Assembly (NCBI RefSeq): GCF_019801965.1
Contig: NZ_JAHVIA010000011.1
Span: 1-64,000, forward strand
DNA from: Salipiger bermudensis
Lineage (GTDB): Bacteria; Pseudomonadota; Alphaproteobacteria; Rhodobacterales; Rhodobacteraceae
Reading direction: 5' to 3'
DNA length: 64,000 nucleotides
Shown here: positions 34,936 through 42,854 of the stretch, in pieces
Numbering within the stretch: position 1 is the first letter of the stretch
Layout of the letters: every line of letters begins with the position of its first letter
Notes under the pieces: generated by a model
What the model saw: only the letters and a program-made list of their open reading frames with translations
The model's database searches: none
What the model was told of the DNA's origin: nothing
Translations under genes and position numbers: made by a program

Positions 34936-35504
34936 GCCGCGGCCTCCTCGTCTTCGGCGGCGGCCACCCGGTCGGGGTGAAGCACGCGCGGCAGGGTGGT
35001 GACGGCGAACTCGATGAGGAAATAGCCGAAGCCCACGGGCAACGCCATGTAGGGTACCGCCATCGGGATCTGCAGCGCCGGCGACTTGATCATGAAGCCG
35101 ATGGTCAGCATCGACAGCGAGCCGACGACCACGACCCCGAGGAACCACAGCCCCAGCAGCAGGCCGGCGCCGTTGCAGAGCCGCTGCACCGGGAGCGGCG
35201 CCTGCCGGATCAGCACGTCGACGCCGACATGCTGGTTGAAGCGCATGGCGATGCCGGCGCCCAGCAGGATCAGCCAGACCTGCGCGAAGGTGGCGGTCTC
35301 CTCGCTCCAGGCGATGGAGTAGTTGAAGAAGTAGCGTCCGATGATCTGCGCGAGAATGGCGCAGGCCATGTAGGCCAGCAGCAGCAGCGCCACCACGTCG
35401 ACGATGCGACGCAGCAGGGTCAGGCACAGCCCGGGGATCTTGAGCAGCGGTGACGGGGCGGCTTGGGTCGCGGTCTCGCTGGTGCTGGTCGTCCGGTCTT
35501 GCAT
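34932..35504 (-). CDS. TRAP transporter small permease, DctQ type, second system (190 aa)
   Basis: A four-helix subunit with a longer soluble N-terminus (MQDRTTSTSETATQAAPSPL). The family segment IIGRYFFNYSIAWSEETATF and AQVWLILLGAGIAMRFNQHV is followed by GVDVLI. The C-terminus is acidic (AAAEDEEAAA). It is the first gene of the Q-M-P-hydantoinase operon. It is divergent from the HpaI-type aldolase across a 230-base gap with two types of symmetric site. Confidence 0.91.
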   Translation of the reverse strand: MQDRTTSTSETATQAAPSPLLKIPGLCLTLLRRIVDVVALLLLAYMACAILAQIIGRYFFNYSIAWSEETATFAQVWLILLGAGIAMRFNQHVGVDVLIRQAPLPVQRLCNGAGLLLGLWFLGVVVVGSLSMLTIGFMIKSPALQIPMAVPYMALPVGFGYFLIEFAVTTLPRVLHPDRVAAAEDEEAAA

Positions 35505-35620
35505 GGACGCACCTCCTTGTTGTCTCGACGGGGTCGCGGGTAACGGATGTCGTTCCCGTCGTCACCGACGCCGGTTTCAGGGGAGGTTACCGGGCCGGGC
35601 GAGGCAATGAAGGCAGGGGG

Positions 35621-35638
35621 CTATAAATATCCTTATAG
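35621..35638. promoter_or_regulatory. CTATAA-N6-TTATAG dyad, candidate LysR-type site
   Basis: A perfect 6-6-6 inverted repeat in an AT-rich part of the divergent gap between the TRAP operon and the HpaI aldolase. It may be read by the LysR regulator encoded at 36510-37439. A weakly related ATATCC-ggCTATgAT stretch occurs upstream of the CaiB gene near 42909-42928. Confidence 0.45.
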
Positions 35639-35710
35639 GAAGTATTTATTCCGCCGTTTTTCCGAATATCGCGGAAAAATCTGATCTACCCTCATGCCAG
35701 CGCAAAAATC

Positions 35711-35750
35711 ATCAGATCAAAAATAGAGCACCTTATGAGCATCAGATCAA
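35711..35750. promoter_or_regulatory. two direct ATCAGATCAA repeats at the HpaI aldolase start
   Basis: ATCAGATCAA occurs at 35711-35720 and at 35741-35750, 30 bases apart. The second copy lies just inside the coding sequence. The core matches the palindromes at 28129 and 28597. The position over the start suggests repression by the GntR protein. Confidence 0.5.
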
Positions 35751-36520
35751 ATCTCGGGCAGGATGAAAACGCCACCTCGCCGGCCTACGGCCTCGCCTTC
35801 TGCGTTCTGGGCCGCGCCGAGGCGGTTCTCATGGCGCGCGGGGCGGGATTCGATTTCGTCGTCGCCGACATGGAGCACGGGCCCATCGGTCTGGGAGAGC
35901 TCGGGCAGATGGCGGCGACGGGGCTTGCCGCCGGTCTGCCGGTGCTTGGGCGGGTCACCGGGCCGAATTCCCCCGATATCGCGCGGGTTCTCGATTGCGG
36001 CGCCTCGGGCGTGATCGTCCCGCATGTGGACAGCCCCGAGGACGCGCAGCGGGTTGCGCGAGCCTGCCGCTTCGCCCCGCGCGGGGGCCGCGCCCTGCCC
36101 GGCCCGCTGCCGGCGCTGGATTACGCGCTGGTTCCCGCAAAAGAGCTTGTGGAGCGGGCCGAGCGCAACGTGGAGGTGATCGCGATGATCGAAAGTGCGC
36201 CTGCTTTGGCCGCAGTCGATCAGATCGCCGCGACCCCGGGCATCGACATGTTGATGATCGGGACCAACGATCTGGCCGACGGCATCGGGCTGCGCGGGCA
36301 GATCGACCACCCTGCCCTGCTGGAGGCCTTTCAGCGCATCGCGAGCGCGGCGGCACGGCACGGCTGCGGCTTCGGGGTGATGGGGCTGCCGGAGGCGCTG
36401 GTCGAAAGCCACGCGCTGGCGCTCGGCGCCCGTGCCATCGTCGCCACCAACGAGACCAACCTGATCCTCGAGGGCGGCGCGGCGCTGATTGGGCGGCTGA
36501 GAGGAAAGGTCAGTCGCTGA
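35735..36520 (+). CDS. HpcH/HpaI-type class II aldolase (261 aa)
   Basis: A metal-dependent (beta/alpha)8 aldolase of the HpaI/2-oxo-acid aldolase family. Conserved residues are His48 in VVADMEHGPIG (catalytic base), Glu153 in AMIESAPAL and Asp179 in MLMIGTNDLADGIG (metal ligands). It probably cleaves a 4-hydroxy-2-oxo acid to pyruvate and an aldehyde. The start overlaps GntR-type motifs. The 3' end overlaps the convergent LysR gene by 11 bases. CoA-thioester cleavage (citramalyl-CoA-lyase-like) is less likely given the size and motif. Confidence 0.88.
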   Translation: MSIRSNLGQDENATSPAYGLAFCVLGRAEAVLMARGAGFDFVVADMEHGPIGLGELGQMAATGLAAGLPVLGRVTGPNSPDIARVLDCGASGVIVPHVDSPEDAQRVARACRFAPRGGRALPGPLPALDYALVPAKELVERAERNVEVIAMIESAPALAAVDQIAATPGIDMLMIGTNDLADGIGLRGQIDHPALLEAFQRIASAAARHGCGFGVMGLPEALVESHALALGARAIVATNETNLILEGGAALIGRLRGKVSR

Positions 36521-37439
36521 CCGGGCGGCGGCTCTCGGCCCGCACCTCGGCGAGGCGCAGGGCCACCCGCTCGCGGAAGGCCTTGATGAAGCGCTTGGTC
36601 TGCCGCGACGGGCTCTTGCTCTTGGGCATCGCCGCCGAGAGCTCAAAGCTCATGTCGGCGCTGTAGGGCCGGACCACCAGCCCCGGCCGCATCGCGGTAT
36701 AGGCCGAGAGCTCGTCGACCAGCGCCACGCCCCAGCCATCGCGGACGATGCGCGCGGCGGCGTTCATGAAGCGGGTCTCGATGGTCGGGCGGTAGTCCAG
36801 CCCCTTGGCGCGGAAGCTGTCGGCCATCATCAGGCCGATCCGGTTGGCGACCTGCGGGCCCACCATCGGGCGCTCGACGAGATCCTTGGGCGCCACCACG
36901 TCGAGCTTGGCCACCGGATCGTTCTCGTCGCAGAGCACCACCGCCTGCAGCGTCTCGATCGGCTCGTAGGTCATCGCCTGCCGCTCGTAGGGCGAGATCG
37001 CGAAGGCCACGTCGGCGACGCCGTTCTCGACCACCTGAAGCACGCTGTCGAGCGGGCGGGTCTCGAGCGAGATCTGGATGCGGGGAAACTCGCGGGCGTA
37101 ATCGGCGATGACGCGCGGCAGGACCGCCTCGCTGAGCTCGGCGGTGGAAGCCACGCGGATGCGGCCGATCTTGCCCATGCGCAGGTCGGCGGCGCGCTGG
37201 TTGACCGCGTCGCGCAGCAGGAAGAGCGGCTCGGATTCCTCGAGCAGGATCAGCGTCTCCTCGGTCGGGGAGAGCCGGTTGCTGATGCGCTCGAACAGGG
37301 GAAATCCCAGCACCGTCTCGATGTGCCGGATGGTGTTGGAGATCGAGGGCTGAGACATGCCGAGGCGCTCCGCGGCGCCGACGGTGGTGCGAAACTGCAC
37401 GACGGCGCGGAGAATCTCGAGCTGACGGAGGTTCAGCAT
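36510..37439 (-). CDS. LysR-family transcriptional regulator (309 aa)
   Basis: The N-terminal helix-turn-helix (about 3-62) has TTVGAAERLGMSQPSISNTI then RHIETVLGFPLFERISNRLS. The effector-binding domain is about 90-300. The ATG at 37439 gives the usual LysR start (MLNLRQLEILRAV). A TTG nine codons upstream is possible but has no ribosome-binding site. It is the last gene of the eight-gene catabolic operon that begins with the CaiB gene, so it is probably co-transcribed with its targets. The last 11 bases overlap the convergent aldolase gene. Confidence 0.88.
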   Translation of the reverse strand: MLNLRQLEILRAVVQFRTTVGAAERLGMSQPSISNTIRHIETVLGFPLFERISNRLSPTEETLILLEESEPLFLLRDAVNQRAADLRMGKIGRIRVASTAELSEAVLPRVIADYAREFPRIQISLETRPLDSVLQVVENGVADVAFAISPYERQAMTYEPIETLQAVVLCDENDPVAKLDVVAPKDLVERPMVGPQVANRIGLMMADSFRAKGLDYRPTIETRFMNAAARIVRDGWGVALVDELSAYTAMRPGLVVRPYSADMSFELSAAMPKSKSPSRQTKRFIKAFRERVALRLAEVRAESRRPVSD

Positions 37440-37474
37440 GTCCCCGATCGGTTTCCCCTGTCCCAAAGGGCGGC

Positions 37475-37762
37475 TCAGCTCTGCGTCAGGCGGATGCGCG
37501 TGAAATTGCGCACCTTGTCGCTGAACGGCCCGAAGCCCTTGATAGCATTGAACTCGGGCGTTTCATAGGCTTCCGGCCCGGTGATCGTGTAGATCGCCAC
37601 GTGGCGCGGCCCGCCCTCGAGGCATTTCTCGCGCCGCGCATCGAGCCAGCCGGGGCAGGCGAGGATGTCGGGCAGGTGCACCGTCTCGTACCATTCGTCG
37701 AAGGCGGCCTCGTCTTCCGGGTCGACATCGACAAAGACGATATGGGTTTGCAATTGGCTCAT
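37475..37762 (-). CDS. small dimeric alpha/beta-barrel-type protein (95 aa)
   Basis: A short protein with a ferredoxin-like (dimeric alpha+beta barrel) pattern: strand IVFVDVDPEDEAAFDEWYET, the HLPDILACPGW loop and the second half HVAIYTITGPEAY. It resembles DUF4286/EthD-like proteins, which help in ring or ether degradation or act as small isomerases. It overlaps the upstream DapA-like gene by 4 bases (ATGA), so translation is coupled. The role is unknown but clearly within the catabolic operon. The conserved H-L-P-D motif after E-W-Y-x-x-V is the best active-site candidate. Confidence 0.7.
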   Translation of the reverse strand: MSQLQTHIVFVDVDPEDEAAFDEWYETVHLPDILACPGWLDARREKCLEGGPRHVAIYTITGPEAYETPEFNAIKGFGPFSDKVRNFTRIRLTQS

Positions 37763-38685
37763 GGGATCAGCTCCAGGCAGGGGCGCAGCGCGGTCATCAG
37801 CGCGTCGAGCTCGTCGCTCTCGATGCGCGGGGTCGGGGCGCGGCAGGCGGGGGTGTCGATGCGGCCCAGCTCGGCGAGGCAGGCCTTGAGGCGCGCGGCG
37901 GCAAGATGGCCGGGCGCGGCGTAGATCAGGCGTGCAAGGCCGAAGAGCGCGGCGTGGATCTCCTGCGCCGGAGCGATGAGGCCTTGCCGGACCGAGGTAT
38001 CGAGCGCGGTGATCAGCTCGGGCACAAGCGCCGAGAGGCTGACCGCAGAGCCGTCGCTGCCAATCATGAAGCAGGGGAAGAGATGCTCGTCGCCCGAGGC
38101 CATGACGGCCACGTCGGGGCGCATCTCGCGGGCGATGCGGCGGGTGACCTCGTAGGACTTGGTCTCCCAGCTGCCTTCTTTGATGCCGGCAACGCTGTCG
38201 ATCTCGAGCAGGCGGCGCAGCACGTCGGGGGTGTAGGCGAGCTTGAACGAGCCCACCGAGCCCTGGAACAGGTAGACCGGCGCGCCGGTGGCCTCGGCGA
38301 TGCCCTTGTGATGGGCAACGATGGCGCGGGGGTCGGCGCCGAGCGCCCAGGAGAACGGTGCGAAGACCATCACCGCATCGGCCCCGGCATCGAGCGCGGC
38401 CTGCGCGTCGGCCGCCGCGAATGCTGTGTTCTCGCCGCTCACCGCGGCGAGGATGCGGCGCTTGCCCGCGACCTCGCGGGCGATGCGCACCACCTCGGCC
38501 TGCTCGCTGCGCGACATGTGGATGCCCTCGCCCGCATGGCCGTTCAGCAGAAGCCCCGCCTGCCCGGGATCGGACAGGACGGTTTCGAAATGCCGCTCGA
38601 GGCTGGCGCGGTCGAGCGCGCCCTCCTCGGTCATCGGGCAGATGGTGGCGGCATAGAGCCCGCCATTCTCCGCCGCGCCCATCAC
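37759..38685 (-). CDS. DapA-family lyase lacking canonical Thr/Tyr (308 aa)
   Basis: A (beta/alpha)8 Schiff-base enzyme of the DapA superfamily, with the lysine at K169 (GIKEGSWETK). The usual GxTGE motif is replaced by NGHAGEG (48-54) and the usual active-site Tyr by Phe140 (VYLFQGS). The catalytic proton relay must differ from DapA. Its neighbour at 38682-39611 has the same replacements, so the pair forms a distinct subfamily, probably duplicated. It overlaps both neighbours by 4 bases. The likely reaction is aldol cleavage, dehydration or decarboxylation of a 2-oxo acid. Confidence 0.87.
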   Translation of the reverse strand: MMGAAENGGLYAATICPMTEEGALDRASLERHFETVLSDPGQAGLLLNGHAGEGIHMSRSEQAEVVRIAREVAGKRRILAAVSGENTAFAAADAQAALDAGADAVMVFAPFSWALGADPRAIVAHHKGIAEATGAPVYLFQGSVGSFKLAYTPDVLRRLLEIDSVAGIKEGSWETKSYEVTRRIAREMRPDVAVMASGDEHLFPCFMIGSDGSAVSLSALVPELITALDTSVRQGLIAPAQEIHAALFGLARLIYAAPGHLAAARLKACLAELGRIDTPACRAPTPRIESDELDALMTALRPCLELIP

Positions 38686-39611
38686 AGCACCTCGGCCGCG
38701 ATCAGCGCCTTGCGCACGCCCTCGCGGACCTCTTCGGATTGCGGCAGAAGCGGCAGGCGCGGGTCGGCGTTCTTGATCACGCCGAGCATCTGCAGCCCGT
38801 CCTTCATGCGGGTATGCATGTCGATCACCGGCGCCGGGCCGTAGATTGCGCGCACCACCGGGTAGAGCCGGTCATTGGCGGCGCGCATCTTGGCGAGGTC
38901 CATCTCTTCCGAGGCTTTCCACAGGTCGGCCAGCAGGCCCGGCACGAGGCTCGCGAGACCCGACAGGATGCCGTCGCCGCCAAGCGCCACCTGGGCGAAG
39001 AACCAGTGGAAGTTCGACGGCAGGATGGCGGTGTTGCCATCGGCGGCCTGCACCGCGCGGCGGTTCTCGTCATAGGCCAGCAGCGTCGCCGAGCCTTCCT
39101 TGATCGCCACCACCTCGGGGATCTGGGCGATCTCGGCCAGCACCGGCGTGGCGAGGCCGAAGCCGGAGGCGATGGGGAACTGGAAATGCGACAGCGGCAT
39201 CTGCAGCTCGCGGGCCAGCAGCTCGTACATCTTCACCGCGGCGGAGGTGTTGGCGTTGCCGCCCCCCAGCGCCTCGGGCGGGAAGATCACCGCCACGTCG
39301 GCCCCCGCCTCGCGCAGCGCCTCGGCCTGGCGCAGAGCGTCGGGGATGCCGGTCGGCACCACGCCGGCGAGCAGCGGCTGGTCCTTGGAGATCTGCGCGC
39401 GGGTGCGCTTGATCACCTCGAGCTTCTCGGCGTCGGTGAGCGCGGTGGCTTCACCGGCGTGGCCGTTGACGAAGACGCAGTCGGTGGTTTCGGGCTTTGC
39501 GCAGTGGTCGAGCACGGCGGCGTAGCCGTCCCAGTCGATGGCGCCCTGCTCGTCGAAGGGCAGCACGGTGGCAACGGTGATGCCGCGAAGATCCTTGGCC
39601 GTGATGGTCAT
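38682..39611 (-). CDS. DapA-family lyase lacking canonical Thr/Tyr, second copy (309 aa)
   Basis: A second member of the pair. The Schiff-base lysine is K171 (VVAIKEGSATL). NGHAGEA (49-55) replaces GxTGE and Phe143 (SHFQFPIASG) replaces the active-site Tyr. It differs substantially from the adjacent copy elsewhere, so this is an old duplication or a hetero-oligomer partner, not a recent tandem copy. Start and stop overlap the flanking genes by 4 bases each (ATGA), so near-stoichiometric translation is likely. Confidence 0.87.
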   Translation of the reverse strand: MTITAKDLRGITVATVLPFDEQGAIDWDGYAAVLDHCAKPETTDCVFVNGHAGEATALTDAEKLEVIKRTRAQISKDQPLLAGVVPTGIPDALRQAEALREAGADVAVIFPPEALGGGNANTSAAVKMYELLARELQMPLSHFQFPIASGFGLATPVLAEIAQIPEVVAIKEGSATLLAYDENRRAVQAADGNTAILPSNFHWFFAQVALGGDGILSGLASLVPGLLADLWKASEEMDLAKMRAANDRLYPVVRAIYGPAPVIDMHTRMKDGLQMLGVIKNADPRLPLLPQSEEVREGVRKALIAAEVL

Positions 39612-40042
39612 GCGGTGACTCTCTTTCTCGGGAATTTCAGCGTGGCGTCGGCTTTCATTACCTCGACGCCCTCCTCGTTCTTGGCCGAGGCCTGCCAGTC
39701 GACGGTGCGGTTCTCCTCGTCCTTGGAGGAGATCCAGATGTCGAAGGTGATGGTGTCGCCGTAGCGCACCGCGCCGGTGAACCAGAAGCTGTCGCGGATC
39801 GACACGCCCACGGTGCCCACCAGTTCGGCGGTCAGCACCGAGGTGCAGATGCCGGCGACAAGGATTCCGGGCGCAAGGCGCTCCCCGAAGCGGGTGGTCG
39901 AGGCATAGCCTTCATCGACATGCACCGGTCCGAAATCGCCTGTGGCGGCGATATACATCGCGCCATCGGCCTCGGTGATGGTCTTCGAGACGGAGACGCG
40001 GTCGCCCACCTCCAGCTCGTCGATATTGCGGATGTCATACAT
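39608..40042 (-). CDS. MaoC-like hydratase (144 aa)
   Basis: A hot-dog fold protein with the hydratase signature TGDFGPVHVDEGYASTTRFG followed by RLAPGILVAGICTSVL, and the Asp-His pair intact. It is 2 bases downstream of another MaoC-like gene with different residues, so the two may form a heteromeric hydratase, as known for several MaoC pairs. It overlaps the DapA-like gene downstream by 4 bases. The likely substrate is the enoyl-CoA produced by the adjacent acyl-CoA dehydrogenase. Confidence 0.88.
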   Translation of the reverse strand: MYDIRNIDELEVGDRVSVSKTITEADGAMYIAATGDFGPVHVDEGYASTTRFGERLAPGILVAGICTSVLTAELVGTVGVSIRDSFWFTGAVRYGDTITFDIWISSKDEENRTVDWQASAKNEEGVEVMKADATLKFPRKRVTA

Positions 40043-40044
40043 GC

Positions 40045-40440
40045 TCAGGCCCCCAGCGGCACCATGCGCGCGCTGCCGGTGATGACCTCGTCACCCTCGA
40101 CGGCGATGCTCAGATCGCAGGCGATGGCCTGGGGTGTGGCCTCGGTGACGGTCGCGGTGGCGGCGATCGAGCTGCCGACCGGAAAGGCCCGGCCGAAGGC
40201 CACCGAGAAGTCACCGATGCGCCAGGCGGGGCCGGCGAGGCGGCCAAGCGCGGTGGTCAGAAGGCCGGCGGCGGCAAGCTCGAAAACCGACATGTCGGTC
40301 AGCCCCGCGCCCTTGGCGTGGGCGCGGTCGACATGGGTCTTGGTCATGTTGCCGGTGATGCCGGTGAAGAAGCCCTGCTCGGCCACGGTCATGGTCTTGC
40401 GGAAGGTGATGGCATCGCCTTTGGCGGGAAGATCGGTCAT
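40045..40440 (-). CDS. MaoC-like protein, Asn in place of catalytic Asp (131 aa)
   Basis: A hot-dog fold protein similar to the next gene. The hydratase signature reads FTGITGNMTKTHVDRAHAKG, so Asn stands where active hydratases usually have Asp, while the His is kept. It may be a structural or specificity partner of the 144-aa MaoC protein encoded 2 bases downstream. It lies 17 bases after the acyl-CoA dehydrogenase gene in the same operon. Confidence 0.83.
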   Translation of the reverse strand: MTDLPAKGDAITFRKTMTVAEQGFFTGITGNMTKTHVDRAHAKGAGLTDMSVFELAAAGLLTTALGRLAGPAWRIGDFSVAFGRAFPVGSSIAATATVTEATPQAIACDLSIAVEGDEVITGSARMVPLGA

Positions 40441-40457
40441 GCGAGAGGCTCCTTGGC

Positions 40458-41618
40458 TCAGAGGGTCAGGCCGCGCTTGATCACCGAGCGGGCGATGAGC
40501 ATGCGGTGCACCTCGGAGGTGCCGTCATAGATGCGGGTGACGCGGGCATCGCGGTAGATGCGCTCGAGCGGCAGCTCCTTGGTGAAGCCGTAGCCGCCAA
40601 AGACCTGGATGCCGCGATCGGCGACCCGGCCCAGCATCTCGGAAGCCTGCACCTTGACCATCGACACCTTGTCACGCGGGTCGAGCCCGTTATCCTGCTC
40701 CCAGGCGGTGTTGAGCACCATCATGCGGGTGGCGAAGATCTCCATCGCGCTGTCGGCGATCATCTGCTGCACCATCTGGAAATCGCCGATCGGCTGGCCG
40801 AACTGCTTCCGTGTGGCGGCGTGCTCGCGCATCATCTCGAGCACGCGGCTCGCCATGCCGACGGCGCGGGCGCCGATATGGCCGAGACGGATGCCGCCCA
40901 CATTGGCCATCATCACCTTGAAGCCGTTGCCGACCTCGCCCAGCACGTTGCCTTTCGGGATGCGCACATCATCGAAATTCAGCTCGGCATGGCCGTAGCC
41001 GCGGTGGCCCATCATCGCCTGATTGCGCGCCACGCTGAAGCCCGGCGTGCCCTTGTCGACGATCAGCAGGCTGATGCCGCCACGGGCGCCCTTCTCGGGA
41101 TCGGTCAGCGCCATGACGATGACGTAATCCGCGATGTCGCCATCCGAGATGAAGTGCTTGGTGCCGTTCAGCACCCACTCATCGCCATCGAGATAGGCGT
41201 TGGTCTTGATCGCCGCCGCGTCCGAGCCGGCGCCCGGCTCGGTGATCGCCATGGCGCAGATCTTGTCGCCCTTGACGGTGGGGTAGAGATACTTGTCGCG
41301 CAGTTTGCCCTCGAACTGCTCGAGCATCGGGTAGACCTGCCCGAAGATGCGCCGGATCAGCGCGTCCGAGGTCTGGCCGAGCTGCTCTTCGACGAGGCAC
41401 ATGTCGAGCACGCCGAGCCCCGCGCCGCCGACCTCTTCCGACATGTTCATGGCGTAGAAGCCCAGCTGCTGCGCCTCGGCCTTCACCGCCGCCAGCTTCT
41501 CGGGCGGGATCTTGGCGGCCTCTTCAGTTTCCTGCTCGAGGGGTTGCACCTTCTCGCGCACGAAGCGGCCGACCGCGTCGGTGACCATCTTCATCTCGTC
41601 GGAGATTGCGAAATCCAT
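40458..41618 (-). CDS. acyl-CoA dehydrogenase, Asp at usual Glu base position (386 aa)
   Basis: A flavoprotein dehydrogenase of normal family length, with the AITEPGAGSDAAAIKT flavin-binding loop. The base motif reads IYDGTSEVHR with Asp365, where medium-chain-type enzymes have Glu. Either Asp acts as base or the base lies elsewhere, as in some branched-chain enzymes. It is the second gene of the operon after the CaiB-type CoA-transferase and probably oxidises the CoA ester formed by it. It differs clearly from the dehydrogenase at 28636-29778. Confidence 0.92.
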   Translation of the reverse strand: MDFAISDEMKMVTDAVGRFVREKVQPLEQETEEAAKIPPEKLAAVKAEAQQLGFYAMNMSEEVGGAGLGVLDMCLVEEQLGQTSDALIRRIFGQVYPMLEQFEGKLRDKYLYPTVKGDKICAMAITEPGAGSDAAAIKTNAYLDGDEWVLNGTKHFISDGDIADYVIVMALTDPEKGARGGISLLIVDKGTPGFSVARNQAMMGHRGYGHAELNFDDVRIPKGNVLGEVGNGFKVMMANVGGIRLGHIGARAVGMASRVLEMMREHAATRKQFGQPIGDFQMVQQMIADSAMEIFATRMMVLNTAWEQDNGLDPRDKVSMVKVQASEMLGRVADRGIQVFGGYGFTKELPLERIYRDARVTRIYDGTSEVHRMLIARSVIKRGLTL

Positions 41619-41651
41619 CTTGTCTGCTCCTGTTGGTCTCTTGGCGCGGGC

Positions 41652-42854
41652 TCAGCCGCGCATCTTGTCTGATTGCACGATCACGCCCTCGGCGATCAGC
41701 CGGTCGATCTCGCCCGCCTCGAAGCCGGCCTCGGCCAGCACCTCGCGGCTCTGCCCGCCAAGCGCGGGCGGGGCGAGCCGCACCGGCGGGGTCTCGCCGT
41801 CGTAGCGCACCGGGTGCGAGAGCATGACCAGCGGCGTGCCGCCGGCGCTCGGGGTTTCGGTGAAGGCCGCGAGGTGATCGACCTGCGGGTTGTTCTTGAG
41901 CCCATCGTAATCCTGCACGACCTCGTGCCAGACGCCGGCCTCGGTGAGTTTGGCAACCGCCTCGTCGAGGCTGAGCCGGGCCATGCCCTCGGCCACCATC
42001 CGCGAGATCTCGCCGCGCTTGGAAAAGCCGTCATCGGCGGAGAGCTCGGCCAGTGCAGGCAGCTCGAGCGCGCCGGCGAGCTGCGGCGGAGTCGACATGG
42101 AGATCATCACGTGGCCATCCCTGGCGGCGTAAATGCCGTAGGGTGCGGGGCTGAACCAGTTGGCCATGCCCTCCTCGCCGCGCGGCCCGGCGCGGTCGGC
42201 GCCGTTCATCCACGCGGTGATCGACTCGCCCTGCAGGTCCATCGCGGCCTGCAGCATGTTAACGTCGACCCGCCGCGCGGTGCCGGTGCGCTCGCGCTCG
42301 AAGAGCGCGGCAATGATGCCGGCGACGGTCAGTGCTGCGGCGTGGTGGTCGATCGGCACCGAGCCCACGGCGACGGGGCCGCTCTCCATGCTGCCGGTAT
42401 GGGCGGCAAGCCCGGTCATCGCCTGCAGCAGCACGTCCTGCCCCGGGCGCTTGGCATAGGGGCCGTCGACGCCGTAGCCGGTGGTGGTGGCGTAGATGAT
42501 GCGCGGGTTCACCTTGCGCATCTCGGCTTCCGACAGGCCCAGCTTGTCGAGCGTGCCGGGGCGGAAGTTCTCCATCACCACGTCGGCGGTCTCGATCAGG
42601 CGCTTTACCGTGGCGATGCCCTCAGGCGATTTCAGATCCACCGCGATCGAGCGCTTGTTGCGCCCGGTGGTGATGTGGTTGACCGAGGTGTCATCGACGA
42701 AGCGGTTGGCCACCGCCCAGTTGCGCTGGAACGCGCCGCCCAGCGGTTCGACGGTGATCACGTCGGCGCCGATATCGCCCAGATGCTGCGCCGCGGCGGG
42801 GCCGGACAGGAAGTGGTTGAAGCTCAGTACTCGGATGCCGTCAAGCGCGCCCAT
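41652..42854 (-). CDS. CaiB/BaiF-family (type III) CoA-transferase (400 aa)
   Basis: A type III CoA-transferase that moves CoA between carboxylic acids through an aspartyl-CoA thioester. The catalytic Asp is D169 in SVPIDHHAAAL, at exactly the position known for this family. The N-terminal Rossmann part (GIRVLSFNHFLSGPAAAQHL, ADVVMENFRPG) is intact. It is the first gene of the eight-gene operon, so it most likely activates the pathway acid from a CoA donor. This offers an alternative to the ATP-dependent ligase at 22338. Confidence 0.93.
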   Translation of the reverse strand: MGALDGIRVLSFNHFLSGPAAAQHLGDIGADVITVEPLGGAFQRNWAVANRFVDDTSVNHITTGRNKRSIAVDLKSPEGIATVKRLIETADVVMENFRPGTLDKLGLSEAEMRKVNPRIIYATTTGYGVDGPYAKRPGQDVLLQAMTGLAAHTGSMESGPVAVGSVPIDHHAAALTVAGIIAALFERERTGTARRVDVNMLQAAMDLQGESITAWMNGADRAGPRGEEGMANWFSPAPYGIYAARDGHVMISMSTPPQLAGALELPALAELSADDGFSKRGEISRMVAEGMARLSLDEAVAKLTEAGVWHEVVQDYDGLKNNPQVDHLAAFTETPSAGGTPLVMLSHPVRYDGETPPVRLAPPALGGQSREVLAEAGFEAGEIDRLIAEGVIVQSDKMRG

